From Rhodamnia argentea (taxonomy: Eukaryota; Streptophyta; Magnoliopsida; Myrtales; Myrtaceae), in NCBI RefSeq assembly GCF_020921035.1, contig NC_063154.1, positions 29,211,948-29,275,947 of the forward strand: DNA of 64,000 bases. The letters run 5' to 3'. Of the stretch, positions 12,652 through 23,039 are shown one piece after another; positions within the stretch are counted from its first letter, which is position 1, and every line of letters starts with the position of its first letter. Under the pieces are notes generated by a model. The model made no database searches, was not told the origin of the DNA, and worked only from the letters and a program-made list of their open reading frames with translations. The translations under genes were made by a program, and so were the position numbers.

Positions 12652-12789
12652 GATTCTTTATTCTAATTGGATCTCATCTCCTTAAGATGATAATTTCATG
12701 CTCTGCTCTAGTCCTCAGCTGCCTCTGGTTGTCCTACAAACTCTATACAATCTCTGAAACAATCACTCAAATTCATTCCGGCTGCCCGA

Positions 12790-12893
12790 GAATATGCATG
12801 GGGCAGAGTACTCTTCGCAGGTTCATCAAGATACATATTCGGGAAAACAAACAAGTTGCGAGCTCTTAGAGATTTAGAAAGATCGTGGCCGGT
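12790..12893 (+). pseudogene. Degenerate B3 (REM) domain relic 2
   Basis: Reads 'QSTLRRFIKIHIRENKQVAS', like the start of a second or third REM B3 half ('NVPRSFIMQHIRQIKKIAT'). After a one-base frame change it reads 'LRDLERSWPVK'. It is flanked by the two 400-bp direct repeats. The frame change and the lack of other exons mark it as dead. Confidence 0.65.
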
Positions 12894-13020
12894 GAAGATA
12901 AGGAGCTAACCAATCGAGCATGTGGCGTTCTCCTCTGCCGGCCGGCGAGCATTTGCCGCCATTGATGGAGACAATGTAGTAGTGTTCGGAGTCTCAATTT
13001 CCGGAGCTCAAGTTTGAATC

Positions 13021-13421
13021 TAAATTATGGTCTGCTATGTTTTGTTTAGTGAATCAAATCAAAGAAAGCAAACCTTTCTGCTTCAAGTGATCAAATGGTG
13101 ATAAAATTTCCTGAGGTTTTTTAGAGACTAGTGAAAATTAGTCGTGGAAATTGCATTTTCCAAAATTCCGATCTCTCTGCATGTTTGTTGTCTTTATTCG
13201 ACAAAGTATAAATCGAACTCGTCCACAGCATGGGATCGATAAAATAAAAGGTCATAAGCAATCCTTATCTCATACCAATATGTAGAGTTGATCAAGAATG
13301 TAACGTAGATTTGAGAATATTTCTTAAAGTAATTTCTTTTACCCTTGAGGTGGTCTTAGGAAAGGAAAGAAAGAATGGTCCCGCACCAACTCTGTTGTCT
13401 AGAAAAGTTCAATGATGGAGT
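13021..13421 (+). repeat. 400-bp direct repeat, copy B
   Basis: Second copy of 12252-12651. The two copies bracket B3 relic 2, which fits a local tandem duplication. No target-site duplication or LTR-like TG...CA ends were evident. Confidence 0.9.
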
Positions 13422-14040
13422 TATTTAGTCCTTCGAATTCATTAACCGATGTCTTTAACCATTATATGTAACCATCTGTAAATAGTTACAAAAACCTATA
13501 TATTTCTTGTAAACCTCCCTCAATCAATTACAAAACTCAATGCCTTTTTATAATTAGATTTATCTTCACTCTGCTATAATTTATCTTTCCTTGCGTTTAC
13601 ATGGCTAGCCGCGATTGCGTCTAATGTCCGTAACTTTAAGTTTCTTGTCATTTATGTTCCTGCCCCCTTTACGACCTCTGTCGATTCATACTGATTCATT
13701 CATATTCTCGAAGGATCTAATAGAAGGAATTGAACGAGTTGTCGGAATCTCAATGGTGAGTAAGCTAGCCCTCTTAGTCCCCATCGAAGTCAATTAGTTA
13801 TTCATGGTCTAATTTTGATCAACTCCCACGTCGTCCCACTTTTGATGCCTTCGATTCCCCATGCGTTTTTCTTAACAAGCTTTCTACATATCATTGACTT
13901 TTCTTCGTCGTAATGATGAGCTAAGCTGGCTGTGGCCACTTGTATTAGAGAAGATGAACAGCTTCCCAGAGGTAGCTGTCCTGTAATCCCAGGAACAAAT
14001 GTCTTCTCCAAATAAATGCTTCATCTAATTAAGTTGGCTC
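13422..14040. other. Upstream region of the single-B3 gene
   Basis: Contains short frames only. It probably carries the promoter of the gene at 14101. No other feature recognised. Confidence 0.5.
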
Positions 14041-14041
14041 A

Positions 14042-14047
14042 TATAAA
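14042..14047 (+). promoter_or_regulatory. Probable TATA box of the single-B3 gene
   Basis: TATAAA lies 54 bp before the ATG at 14101. Initiation about 30 bp downstream would leave a leader of roughly 25 bp. The spacing is plausible, but the motif alone is weak evidence in AT-rich DNA. Confidence 0.45.
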
Positions 14048-14100
14048 GCCCCCACAGAACTATGCTATATTTAGATTGTTACACAACTTGTGCTCGAGGG

Positions 14101-14732
14101 ATGACTTCTCGCCTCCAAAGAGAAGATGAACGGCACCGGCGAAGTTTTGCGCCGGAGACACCTTATTTCTGCAAGATCATACCCTCTCACGCACTTCACA
14201 TTGGAAGGCTTGTAAGTTCTTTTCTTTAAACATTCTTTTGCATTTACCAAGGCTTGGAAGGCCAACGCGTTCTACGAGCTAGCCTTTTCTTTTGAGTCGG
14301 TTCGTGTTAAAACATATCCAGCACCGCTTGTTTATGAGAAACTAGGGTATTCCGAAGATGTTTATGAGAAAGTATGGCAAGTATCTTCCCGAAACGGTGC
14401 GTTTGATGGTTCCGAACAGTGGAAGTTGGAGTGTGGAATTGGAAAAATGGGATGATATGGATTGGTTATCAAAGGGATGGAAGGAATTTGCGGAGCATTA
14501 CTCAATCTGTGAGGGCCCCTTCTTAGTCTTCAAGTACGTCGGGGATTTGGATTTTCACGTGCTCATATTTGACAAAAGCACAGTGGAGATAGATTATTCG
14601 CCAATGAATGCTAATGACGGCAAGAAATCGAACCTCGGCACCGCCGAATTTGTCCCGCCTAAAATGGGAGACGTTAATGATCATTGTAATCTCGGACTAG
14701 GTTCCAAATCGAAAGGCTTCCAAACCGATTAA
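14101..14732 (+). CDS. Single-B3-domain protein, VRN1/REM-like
   Basis: Two exons, 14101-14211 and 14346-14732, join in phase 0 (donor CTT|GTAAG, acceptor CTAG|GGT) to give 165 residues. Exon 1 ends 'TPYFCKIIPSHALHIGRL' and exon 2 begins 'GIPKMFMRKYGKYL', the usual intron position inside the first B3 strands of REM genes; both larger REM genes in this window split at the same place. The B3 fold runs from about residue 20 to 118, with the recognition-region text 'WSVELEK', 'GWKEFAEHYSI', 'FLVFKYVGDLDFHVLIFD'. Family members are nuclear DNA-binding proteins, and VRN1 is involved in vernalisation. This copy has one B3 domain and a short tail ending 'KSKGFQTD'. No lesion is seen, so it is the only REM gene here that looks intact. 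Specific targets cannot be inferred. Confidence 0.8.
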
Positions 14733-15228
14733 GAACCGAAGCTTTTAGCACACGATTAAAAAGGTGTGTGAATCTTAGCCTATTAGTAATGCATGTGCTT
14801 TGTCTCGTTTGTTTCTTACGTTCTCTGCCCGATCGATTCGGATCGGATGGAAACTTGAAAACATAAGGTGTGCCCTTCCATGCTGGCTTCTTGTACCTTC
14901 ACTTCTAAACGTTCGCGGGTAACTACGGCTCTCAAAGAAGCCAACAAATACGAGCTACAGTATCCTTCCTTCATAGTAGTTATCCTGTTATAATATGTCT
15001 CGAATTTGAGCCCGAAGCCAAAATCTGAATATTTCAAATTGGATACTTCCTATTATCGTAATGTTGTTTTTATCATTACATATATGCATAGTTGTTACAA
15101 ACTCTCAAACCTATGGTTTCGGAGGCCATTGTACAAGCCTGTGACCACCTATAACAAAAAGATTACGTGATCGAAGCCCACTACACTTCCAAAATAAAAC
15201 GCTCCGTAAAAGTCGGGAGGCTAACTAC
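14733..15228. other. 3' flank of the single-B3 gene
   Basis: AT-rich, with no coding or repeat signal recognised. It probably includes the 3' UTR and poly(A) site. Confidence 0.5.
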
Positions 15229-15697
15229 TTAGGCCTCGTCCTCGCTATCGTGTACTATCTCATCTATAGTTGCCAACTCGTACTCGTCCATCTCGGGCGG
15301 TTGCTCCGCATCAGAAGGCTCCACAACTTCCCCATCCTCTTCCGGCGCCACGACCTGCGGGATGGACTCCACGTCTTCGGGACCAGCGTTGGGGTGCACC
15401 ACCACGCCATCCGAAGGTGCAGTACTAGTGGGGTCCCATTCCCCAACACCATCGTAGGGAATATTGAAGCCATTCAACGGACCCACTGTCAAATCCTCGT
15501 GGCGGTACGTCCACGCCATGTACGTGTAGGTCTTCCAAAAGAGCTCTCATGTGTCCACCCAAATAGTTGTCGCGTGTCTATAGTACACCTAATCGTCCCC
15601 AATCGGGGTACTCTATCACTACCGTTTCCATATCCCGGGGAATGCCAAACCTCCGAGGTGGGTCATTCATTGTTGAGGCGGAAGGTCCAAAAAAAAG
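15229..15697 (-). pseudogene. Unidentified degenerate acidic ORF
   Basis: Read on the minus strand, 15519-15229 encodes 96 residues starting 'MAWTYRHEDLTVGPLNGF' with a very acidic tail ('EVVEPSDAEQPPEMDEYEL', ending 'HDSEDEA'). The frame continues upstream through one stop as 'WKTYTY' and 'YYRHATTIWVDT', and before that another frame reads 'RRFGIPRDMETVVIEYPDWG'. The continuity across frames suggests a longer ancestral protein with a stop and a frameshift. GC content is higher than the surroundings. I do not recognise the family. A transposon-encoded protein is possible because mobile elements adjoin. Confidence 0.4.
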
Positions 15698-15859
15698 AGC
15701 CCACGATGGGGTGAGAATAATTCTCAGTAAGAAAGTCCCTAAACCTAGGTTAGGGTGCTAGTGTCTCCAGACACGTCCTAAGTGAGCAACTTCCAATAAT
15801 TCTTCCTTCAATCAAAAATTCCACAACTAAATTCCCGAATACTCCATTCTTTCTCCAAA

Positions 15860-16080
15860 AATTGCCACACCTTTACAAAAATTCCACGTTACTCCCATAT
15901 TGACGTTTCACGCCTTAGACTGTAAATAAAATATTCCACGTACTCTAGAGCCCGCGTTTAATGCCTCATGCTATAATATAAAAATTTCACGTGGATCAAA
16001 AGCCCGCGTTTAACCCATCAGGCTATCATATAAAATTCCACGTTGGTCTAGAGCCCGCATTTAACGCATCGGGCTCTATT
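15860..16080 (+). repeat. Degenerate tandem repeat, 45-60 bp unit
   Basis: About three and a half imperfect units share the order TTCCACGT / CTAGAGCCCGCGTTTAA / CATCGGGCT / ATAAAA, at about 15926, 15980 and 16032, with an eroded copy before 15926. Non-coding. Confidence 0.7.
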
Positions 16081-16714
16081 AAGAATATAAGGCAATTAAC
16101 ATCATCTACTTTGGAATCAATTCGTACTTGCAAATACGTCGTGCGACTAGTGAGTACATTGTACTTGGGAGCTCGGTTATGCACCTGTTAGGAATACATA
16201 ACGGCCACAACCTAAAAAAAAAAAAATGATGTCTCATAGTACCCCGGACATATTTTGTTACATTGGTCTAAATATATCTATCCCTTAAAGGCTATACTTG
16301 ACATTCTTTAATCCACCATGTATTTACAATTATATCCGTACACACAATAAACGATATAATTGATCGACCGATAAATACATGTGATAGATGAAAAACAACA
16401 ATAGTCTTCCTTCGCACTCATGTCTCTCTCCATTTCGTAACAACTGATTTCCTAGACACGTCCCATAAAACCATATTAATTTTCATGACCGACGGTAACA
16501 TGCTAAAGCAGCAACATTGATCCATTTCTTTGAGAACATAGTCAGAAGTAACATAGGATACAAATTGAGGTAATCAATTCATGAATTACCTCAAGGATTC
16601 AAACGATGAGTAAGTATGGGTAGTTATACTCATCTCCTTTATTGGTCGAATAAAGCATATGTAGTATGAATTACATACTATAGTGGATTTCTCTTTTCAC
16701 AAGAGCTTATGTCA
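16081..16714. other. AT-rich spacer left of the Pack-MULE
   Basis: Has an A-run at about 16215. No gene seen. Before the MULE inserted, this DNA was contiguous with 18542 onward, so it may belong to the 3' flank or a lost LTR of the copia element to the right. Confidence 0.45.
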
Positions 16715-16723
16715 TTTATCAAA
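16715..16723 (+). repeat. Target-site duplication, left copy
   Basis: TTTATCAAA lies immediately before the element end GGGAAAATTCC. An identical 9-mer lies at 18533-18541. Nine bases is the hallmark length for Mutator-like elements. Confidence 0.95.
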
Positions 16724-17086
16724 GGGAAAATTCCAATTAAGAGCCTCAAGTGCCCTGATTTTTTCAAATGAGGGCCCAAAATGGATTTTGTTGCAAATAA
16801 GAGCCCAAAGTCCTTTATTTGTTTCAAAGAAGGGCCTGGTTTTTGTCTTTTTCTTTTTTTTGCAATTTTGTCTTTCTTTTTTTACTTTTCTTTTCATTTT
16901 TTACTTCCCCTTTTTCTTTTTCTTTTTCCCCTCCCCTCCCCGTCCCCAGCCACAGTTCACCATTGATGTCCGCTTCTCTCTCTCGCTCTCTCTAGTCATC
17001 CACACTCTCTCTCTCCGGTCTGATCTCTTGCAAGTCTCTGTCTCTTCGTTTTCACCTATTTGAGATTCAAAGAAAACCATCAAAGA

Positions 17087-17088
<2 letters not shown>

Positions 17089-17120
<32 letters not shown>
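17089..17120 (+). repeat. (GA)n microsatellite inside the Pack-MULE
   Basis: About sixteen GA units lie just inside the left TIR, next to the captured GC-rich DNA. Confidence 0.9.
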
Positions 17121-17122
<2 letters not shown>

Positions 17123-17348
17123 CAAACACGCCGGCCGTCGCCCTCGAAGACGTTCTTCCCGTCGGTGTACGGGAAGAAGATGGAGGACGCGACGACCAAC
17201 CACGATCGCAAGTACGACAGCGAACAGCCGACCATGTTCACGTCATCGCCGAGAGTAAGAATATTTGGCAGAAACAAAAACTTGAGACTGTGGCTGTCGT
17301 TGTTTTTGACCTCGGTCGCATCCGGAGGTCGGACGTCAATGGTGGACC

Positions 17349-18057
17349 ATCTCTTTCATCAAGATGCTCAAGGCCCTCATGCCCGTCGCCGTCCACTCCA
17401 TCGGCGTCTTGCTTAAGAGAGAGACCTTCAAGTCCCAATCCATGCTGAACATGGTGTCAATCTCGCTCGGCGTAGCCGCCTACAGCGAGGCCAATTCGAC
17501 GCCTGGGGCGTGACCCTCCAGCTCGGCGCCATCGCCTTCGAGGCCACGAGGTTGGTCGTGATCCATATCCTACTCACCTCCACGGGGATCCAGCTGAACC
17601 CCATCACATCGCTATACTACGTTGCGCTATGCTACTTCGTCTTCCTGCTCGTGTCATGGGTCTTCATGGAGCACCCGGTGCTCGTCAAGTCCTTGAGCTT
17701 CCGGCCCGACCTCTTGGTCTTTGGGACCAACTCGCTCTGCGTGTTCGTGCTCAACCGGGCAGTGTTTCTACTCGTTGGGAAGACCTCGGCACCGATGATG
17801 AACGTGGCGGGCGTGGTGAAGGACTAGCTGCTGATCGCCTTCTCGTGGTCGGTGATCAATGACACGGTGACGTCGGTGAACCTGTTCGAGTACGGGCTCG
17901 CGTCGCGTACTACAACCACTCTAAGTTGCGGGCGCTCAAGGCGAAGGAGGCGCGAAGAAGGTGGCGGCGCGGGCGGGCGAGGGGAGGTCGGGAGGTTCTT
18001 TGGAGCGAGAGGGAAGGAGAGGGGTCGGTGGGAGAGAAGAGGGACTCTCAAGCCTAA
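17349..18057 (+). pseudogene. Captured sugar-phosphate/phosphate translocator fragment (TPT/NST family)
   Basis: The reading runs '[20 protein letters not shown]', '[16 protein letters not shown]', then after a one-base loss near 17494 '[17 protein letters not shown]', '[16 protein letters not shown]', '[35 protein letters not shown]', then a TAG at 17825-17827 where the family has Trp. It continues 'LLIAFSWSVINDTVTSVNLFEYGLA', a short deletion, 'VAYYNHSKLRALKAKEARR', and a natural stop TAA at 18055-18057. This is the C-terminal two thirds of a multi-pass Golgi/plastid-type translocator (At5g25400-like group), followed by 3' UTR-like sequence. The N-terminal membrane segments are missing. It was carried into this site by the Pack-MULE and cannot encode a working transporter. 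Confidence 0.85.
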
Positions 18058-18532
18058 GAATGATCGAGTCCTTGAACATTTGATGATCGAGAAGGAGAAA
18101 TCAAGAAATCGGCGAAACGAAGAACAAAAATGGAGAGAATTTTAAGTGTACCCAACGGAAAAACTAATCCAATGCAGAGTATGCAAATGCATTCTTGCAA
18201 TTTCTTGCTCGGCTTCACATGCTGGTAATGCTGGAGATCGGACTAGAGAGAGAGTGTGTGGACGAGTAGAGAGAGGGAGAGAGACAGAAGCGTACGTCAA
18301 TGGTGGACAGTGGCTAGGGGAGGGGAAAAAGAAAAAGAAAAAGGGGAAGCAAAAAATGAAAAAGAAAGCAGAAAAAGAAAGATAAAATTGCAAAAATAAA
18401 AAGAAAAAGACAAAAACCAGGCCCTTCTTTGAAACAAATAAAGGACTTTAGGCCCTTATTTGCAACAAAATCCATTCGGGGCCCTTATTTGAAAAAGTCA
18501 GGGCACTTGAGGCCCTTAATTGGAATTTTCCC

Positions 18533-18541
18533 TTTATCAAA
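18533..18541 (+). repeat. Target-site duplication, right copy
   Basis: TTTATCAAA, identical to 16715-16723, directly after the element end GGAATTTTCCC. Confidence 0.95.
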
Positions 18542-19018
18542 TATATCCACCACATGGATCTTAGCCTAAACATAGTCATATGCTTTTCATGTACGTATGT
18601 TTAGCCCGAGTGCTATATTAGCTCGCTCTCTACAGCGCCCAATTAAACACTCGCATCCGGCTTCCATCGGGCATACATGATTATAGGAGTATCATGTTCG
18701 GTCTCATCATATATAAATCATAGACCTCATCTTGATTCCAATCAAGGCGACATAAATATATTATGTACTGAATTTGCTCTTCCAGCATCTTTCATACATA
18801 CTGTCTCATCTCAACTCGCTTATTACAGCGCTTGAGGTGATTGCTCGTATGAGTGAGCCAATCATTGCCTAGTGACATACTTTTCAACAATATATGTGTG
18901 CTTATGCTAGTCTTATAAGGAATTGTACTTGACAATGAAACATCAATTCCTTTAATAATAAGTACAATATGTATATAGTACATATACATAATATAACAAT
19001 CCTCGACAATAGTACATA
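18542..19018. other. AT-rich flank downstream of the copia RNase H
   Basis: Lies where the 3' LTR of the minus-strand copia element should be. I could not match it to the sequence beyond the gag start (23040-23560), so no LTR pair is supported. The Pack-MULE is inserted at its left edge. Confidence 0.45.
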
Positions 19019-19357
19019 TTATATTCTACGCAACCCTAAAGACATCTTATGCGTCAAGAACACGTCTCTAGGAACAATCGTAGTAAATGGATCAGCAACC
19101 ATCTTGTTCATAGAAATATATTGTAGGATTACTTCCTTTTGCGCTATTACATCTCCGATGAAGTTATTCTTTATGTCAATATGCTTTGGCCTACCATGAT
19201 ACTTGGGATCTTTCACATAGGCAATGGCTGCTTGACTATCACAATAAATCGTCACCGATTTTTGAACATCGGTGATTATGACTAAATATTCAAAGAGACG
19301 TTTTATCCATACTGTTTCTTGTACTGTAGCAAAGCATCCAATAAATTTAGCCTCCAT
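19019..19357 (-). pseudogene. Copia RNase H remnant
   Basis: Reads 'EAKFIGCFATVQETVWIKRLF', 'SVTIYCDSQAAIAYVKDPKYH', 'KHIDIKNNFI' and ends 'LTHKMSLGLRRI' and a stop. The 'CDSQAAI' and 'KHIDI' motifs are typical of copia RNase H. The adjoining part (about 19358-19660) is out of frame with it. Confidence 0.85.
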
Positions 19358-19599
19358 TGTAGATAAAGCTGTGCATGTCTGTTTCTTGCTACTCTAAGAA
19401 ATCGCACTTTCATTAAGGAAGAACGCATATCCGGATATTGACTTGCGCTCATCAAAGTCTCCTCCCCAATCAGCATCGGAGTAACTAATTAAGCGTAAAT
19501 CAACTTCTTGATAACAAACTCGATAGTCCATTGTGCCTTTCAAGTATCTTAGGATCCTCTTGATCGCTTTCCAGTGTTCTTGGCCAGGATTTGACTAGT

Positions 19600-20540
19600 A
19601 GCGACTCACTATCCCTACGGCATGACATATGTCGGGTCGAGTACACATCATAGCATACATTAAACTCTCGATAGCACTAGAGTAAGGAACAATTTCCATT
19701 TCTTTCTTTTCTTGTGGAGTCTTAGGACACATATCAGAACTCGGGCGTTCGCCTTATATGATAGGGTATCAATGGGATTACAATGCTGCATATTGAATCG
19801 TTCAAGAATCTTTTTAATATAAGACTCTTGAGATAGAGCAAGAAGGTATCGTGAACAATCTCTTTCTATCTTAACTCTCAAAATATGAGCAGCTTCTCCC
19901 ATGTCCTTCATTTCAAAAGTGGAGGACAACCATTCTTTTATGATGATAACTAGACCCTTATCATTCCCGGCTAACAGAATATCATCCACATAGAGTGATA
20001 AAATCACAAATTTATTCTCGGATCGTTTGACATACACATTGTGATCTTCTTCAATCATCATAAACCCAAAAGAAGTTATGGCTTGATGAAAACGAAGGTA
20101 CCACTATCTAGACGATTGCTTAAGGCCATATATCGAACGATGAAGCTTGCAAATTTTTCGCTCTTGGCCTTTAGCTATGAAAACTATCGGTTGCTTCATA
20201 TAGATTTCTTCATCTAGTTCTCCATTGAGAAATGTTGTCTTCAGATCCATTTGAAGTAATTCTAAGTCTAAATTTGCGACTACGGCTAGGATAAGGCGTA
20301 TGGAGGCAAACCTTATAACTGGTGAAAAAATTTCCTCATAATCTACACCCGCTTATTGAGTATAGCCTTTCACCATAATGCGAGCCTTATACTTTTCAAC
20401 GGATCCATCCGCCCTACACTTGATCTTGAAAATCCATTTATTTCCAATTGCTTTGCGTCCGAGTGGTAGATCAACCAAGTCCCGGACATGGTTTGCTTTC
20501 ATAGACTCCATTTCATCTTCCAAAGCATTTTTCTATTCTT
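19600..20540 (-). pseudogene. Copia reverse transcriptase remnant
   Basis: The catalytic box is intact as 'LSLYVDDILLAGND' near 19968-20010, followed by 'WLSSTFEMKDMGEA' and 'SQESYIKKILERFNM'. Upstream in the same strand, 'GLKQSSR' is followed by a stop and then 'WYLRFHQAI'; further up, 'MVKGYTQ' is followed by another stop. At least two in-frame stops therefore interrupt the domain. Confidence 0.85.
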
Positions 20541-20859
20541 CCTTGTCAAGAGATGACAAAGCCTCTTCAACTGTATTAGGCTCTGCATCGTCTTGTGAAG
20601 CAACCATAAATGCTTCCACTTCAATCTCAAAACGACGACAAGGAATGCTTGTACGATTATTTTTACGTAACTCAAGTCCTTGTGAGTTCGGTTCATTAGA
20701 CGATGCAACACTCCCACTAGGTCCAGTATGTTGAGGTAAATCATTATTTTCTTCATCAACATTAGTGGGTACATTATTAGTATTTTCCATCTCATATAAT
20801 CTTAAATCCTTATCGATTTCACCTCTACTAGGAAAATCGTTCTCTAAGAACGTGACATC

Positions 20860-21906
20860 TCATGATTCCATTTCAGTCACACTTCCATCAGCCCGTTCAC
20901 CTATGAACACATACCCTTTGGAGTGCTCAGAGTATCTAATAAAGATACATTTCTTCCCTCTAGGACCTAATTTTTCATATTTATGGGAAGAGTCATGAAC
21001 ATCTCTTGCGCACCTCCAAGGTCGCAGTCTAGTTAAATTTGATTTTCTACCAGTCCATAATTCATAAAGAGTGGAAGTGACTGACTTAGAAAGCACATGG
21101 TTAAGTATATATGCGGCGATTAATAATGCATCTCCCCAGAATGAGATCGGTAAATTTGCTTGTGCCATCATAGACCTAACCATTTCTAATAGGATTATAT
21201 TCCTTCTCTCAACTACCCCATTTTGTTGTGGGGTATAAGGAATAGTCAATTGCCTTTTGATACCCTTTTCATCACAAAGAGCCTTGAATTGCTCGGATAG
21301 ATACTTACGCCCGCAATTAGTTCTTAATATTTTTATTGTTTTATCTAACCGGTTCTCTACTAAACTCATATATCGTCTAAAGCAATCTAATGCTTATGAC
21401 TTATGGGAGATCAGAAAAACATAACTGAAGTTTGTGAAGTCATCTATAAATGTGATGAAATATGAGGCTCCATGCCTCGCCGTCACATTTAATGGACCAC
21501 AAATATCGGAATGTACTAATTACAATGGAAATTCAGCCCTAGTTCCTTTATCAAATGGTTTTCTAGTTGCTTTTCCTGCTAGACAGCATTCACATGTGGA
21601 TAAATCGATATTAGCAAGTGACCCTAAAAGGCCTTCTCTAACTAATCTTTTCATGCTATCTAACCCAATGTGACCCAGTCTAGCATGCCAAATATTTGCA
21701 TCAATATTCACATTTTGAGAAGATGCAATTAAAGAAAAACAATCATTTACATTAACATTGTATATATTATTGCTAATGTCTAAAACCATAAAACCATTCA
21801 ATACATAACCGGAACCATAATAAGCTTCTTCAAACTTAATGTCAACGCAATCACCATGAAAATTTAAAACATAACCTAAGCCTAGAAGAACAACTACAAA
21901 GACCAA
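20860..21906 (-). pseudogene. Copia GAG-pre-integrase and integrase remnant
   Basis: 21906-21520 carries the HHCC zinc-binding region ('IWHARLGHIGLDSMKRL', 'CECCLAGKATRKPF'). The integrase core begins 'FITFIDDFTNFSYVF', hits a stop, then continues 'ILRTNCGRKYL', 'YTPQQNGVVERRN' and 'WGDALLIAAYILN'. In the second motif the catalytic Asp is replaced by Asn, so this integrase could not be active even without the stop. Confidence 0.85.
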
Positions 21907-22071
21907 ATTTCGCCGAATATCGGGAGCATAGAGGACATCATGTAGGAGCAGAGTTCAACCACCATGTAAATTTAATTTACATGTGCCAACACCCTTCACT
22001 TCAATTTTGGAGTTATTTCCAACATATATCCATCTTTTTCTTGGTAGTATCCGACGATACTTCACAAATGC

Positions 22072-23039
22072 TCATCGGTCTCTAGCTACATGGTCTGTGG
22101 CTCCTGAGTCTATAGTCCAAATAGGATGTGATTCAGCAAGTATTACAGTGCTAGAAACAAAAGCATTACTTAAAGTAATGGAGTAATCTGTTACCTTCTT
22201 TGGCTCGGTGCATTCACGAGCGAAATGACCCATTTTGCCACAATTGTATCGGATCATTTTGGCCTTATCCTTCTTCCCGGGACGCTTCTTGCCTTGAAGG
22301 GTTTTGGCTCTTTTGGATGCCTGATCGGTCTCCTTCTCTTTGTTGTTGAACTTATAGTTCCTTTTACGCTTAAAGCTTGAAGCTTTGCGCGAACTAGTTT
22401 GAGCAACATAAGCATGCGTAGAAGATTTAGCAGCCTCTAGGCACTCATCTTCTAACTTCAAATGACGCGCTATATCATCAAAAGTTGTGATATTCTCATT
22501 ATGCGTCATGTTGATTTTCATATGCTCCCAACTTTCGGGAAGAGACTTAATAACGGCTTGAACTTGCTGCTCATCGGTTAGGATATGGCCTGTTGTCTTG
22601 AGCTCTCGTATCATGTTTGACATCTCCCGAAGGTGTTGCCTCATATTTTGATTTTGATGCTTTCAAAAGGTGTCAAACTTGATAGTGAGCCTCCTTAATT
22701 TAGTAGCAGACGTGCCCCCAAACTTTTCTTTCGGAACAGTCCAAATATCTTGAGCATTCGCAAGTCTTTCAAACTCGCACATGAGATCATCCTTCATACG
22801 GCTCAGCAATGTGATGCGAGCAATGCTATTTTTCTTTTTCCAAGTTTGATAAGCTTCTAGATCTCTTCTATGTTGAGCTGAATTTCCTTGCTCAGGTTGA
22901 TCCATGGTGTGGTTGAGGGTTTTCAAAACCTCTTGTTCTTCAAGGATGTCTTGAACCTTTCGGTGCCAAATATCATGATTGTCACCGTTTAGTTTTTCAC
23001 TCTTATTGATGTCGCCCGGGTTTTACATGCAGAAGCCAT
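22072..23039 (-). pseudogene. Copia gag and protease remnant
   Basis: The gag part (UBN2-like) reads 'KLNGDNHDIWHRKVQD' and 'YQTWKKKNSIARITLLSRM', then after a frame break 'MRQHLREMSNMIRELK'. The zinc knuckle is 'RYNCGKMGHFARECTE', with Arg in place of the first Cys. The protease start 'IWTIDSGATDHV' has the DSG active site. An ATG at 23039-23037 (MASACK) is out of frame with the rest, so the true start is lost or shifted. Confidence 0.85.

Larger units (their letters stand above)
16724..18532. mobile_element. Pack-MULE (non-autonomous Mutator-like element), 1809 bp
   Basis: Terminal inverted repeats of about 300 bp (16724 to ~17030 and ~18228 to 18532) start GGGAAAATTCCAATTAAG and match closely when one is reverse-complemented, including pyrimidine tracts and the segment CACCATTGA. 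Perfect 9-bp target duplications flank it. There is no transposase. The interior is strikingly GC-rich and holds part of a sugar-phosphate translocator gene (17349-18057) plus an upstream GC-rich piece (about 17121-17260, frame 'SKTFFPSVYGKKMEDAT') of unknown origin. Long TIRs, 9-bp TSD and captured host gene sequence define a Pack-MULE. The sharp TSD and near-complete TIR identity point to recent insertion. Confidence 0.93.
19019..23039 (-). mobile_element. Decayed Ty1-copia retrotransposon (gag-pol), minus strand
   Basis: Domains follow the copia order from high to low coordinates: gag, zinc knuckle, protease, GAG-pre-integrase, integrase, reverse transcriptase, RNase H. Integrase before reverse transcriptase is diagnostic of Ty1-copia. 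The polyprotein is broken by stops and frameshifts in every domain. I could not see a pair of LTRs, a primer binding site or target duplications, so the ends given are only those of recognisable coding sequence. Confidence 0.9.

Noticed and set aside
12252..13421. Interpretation of the 400-bp repeats as LTRs of a small retrotransposon
   Set aside because: The interval contains a B3 relic and no primer binding site, and the repeat edges lack TG...CA termini and target duplications.
15250..15714. A 154-codon plus-strand ORF
   Set aside because: It is antisense to the minus-strand acidic reading, which has a more protein-like composition and continues across frames. Neither is certain.
16901..17203. 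ORFs on both strands through the GA/CT tracts
   Set aside because: Low-complexity Lys/Arg/Glu or Ser/Leu translations created by the microsatellite and pyrimidine tracts in the MULE terminal repeat.
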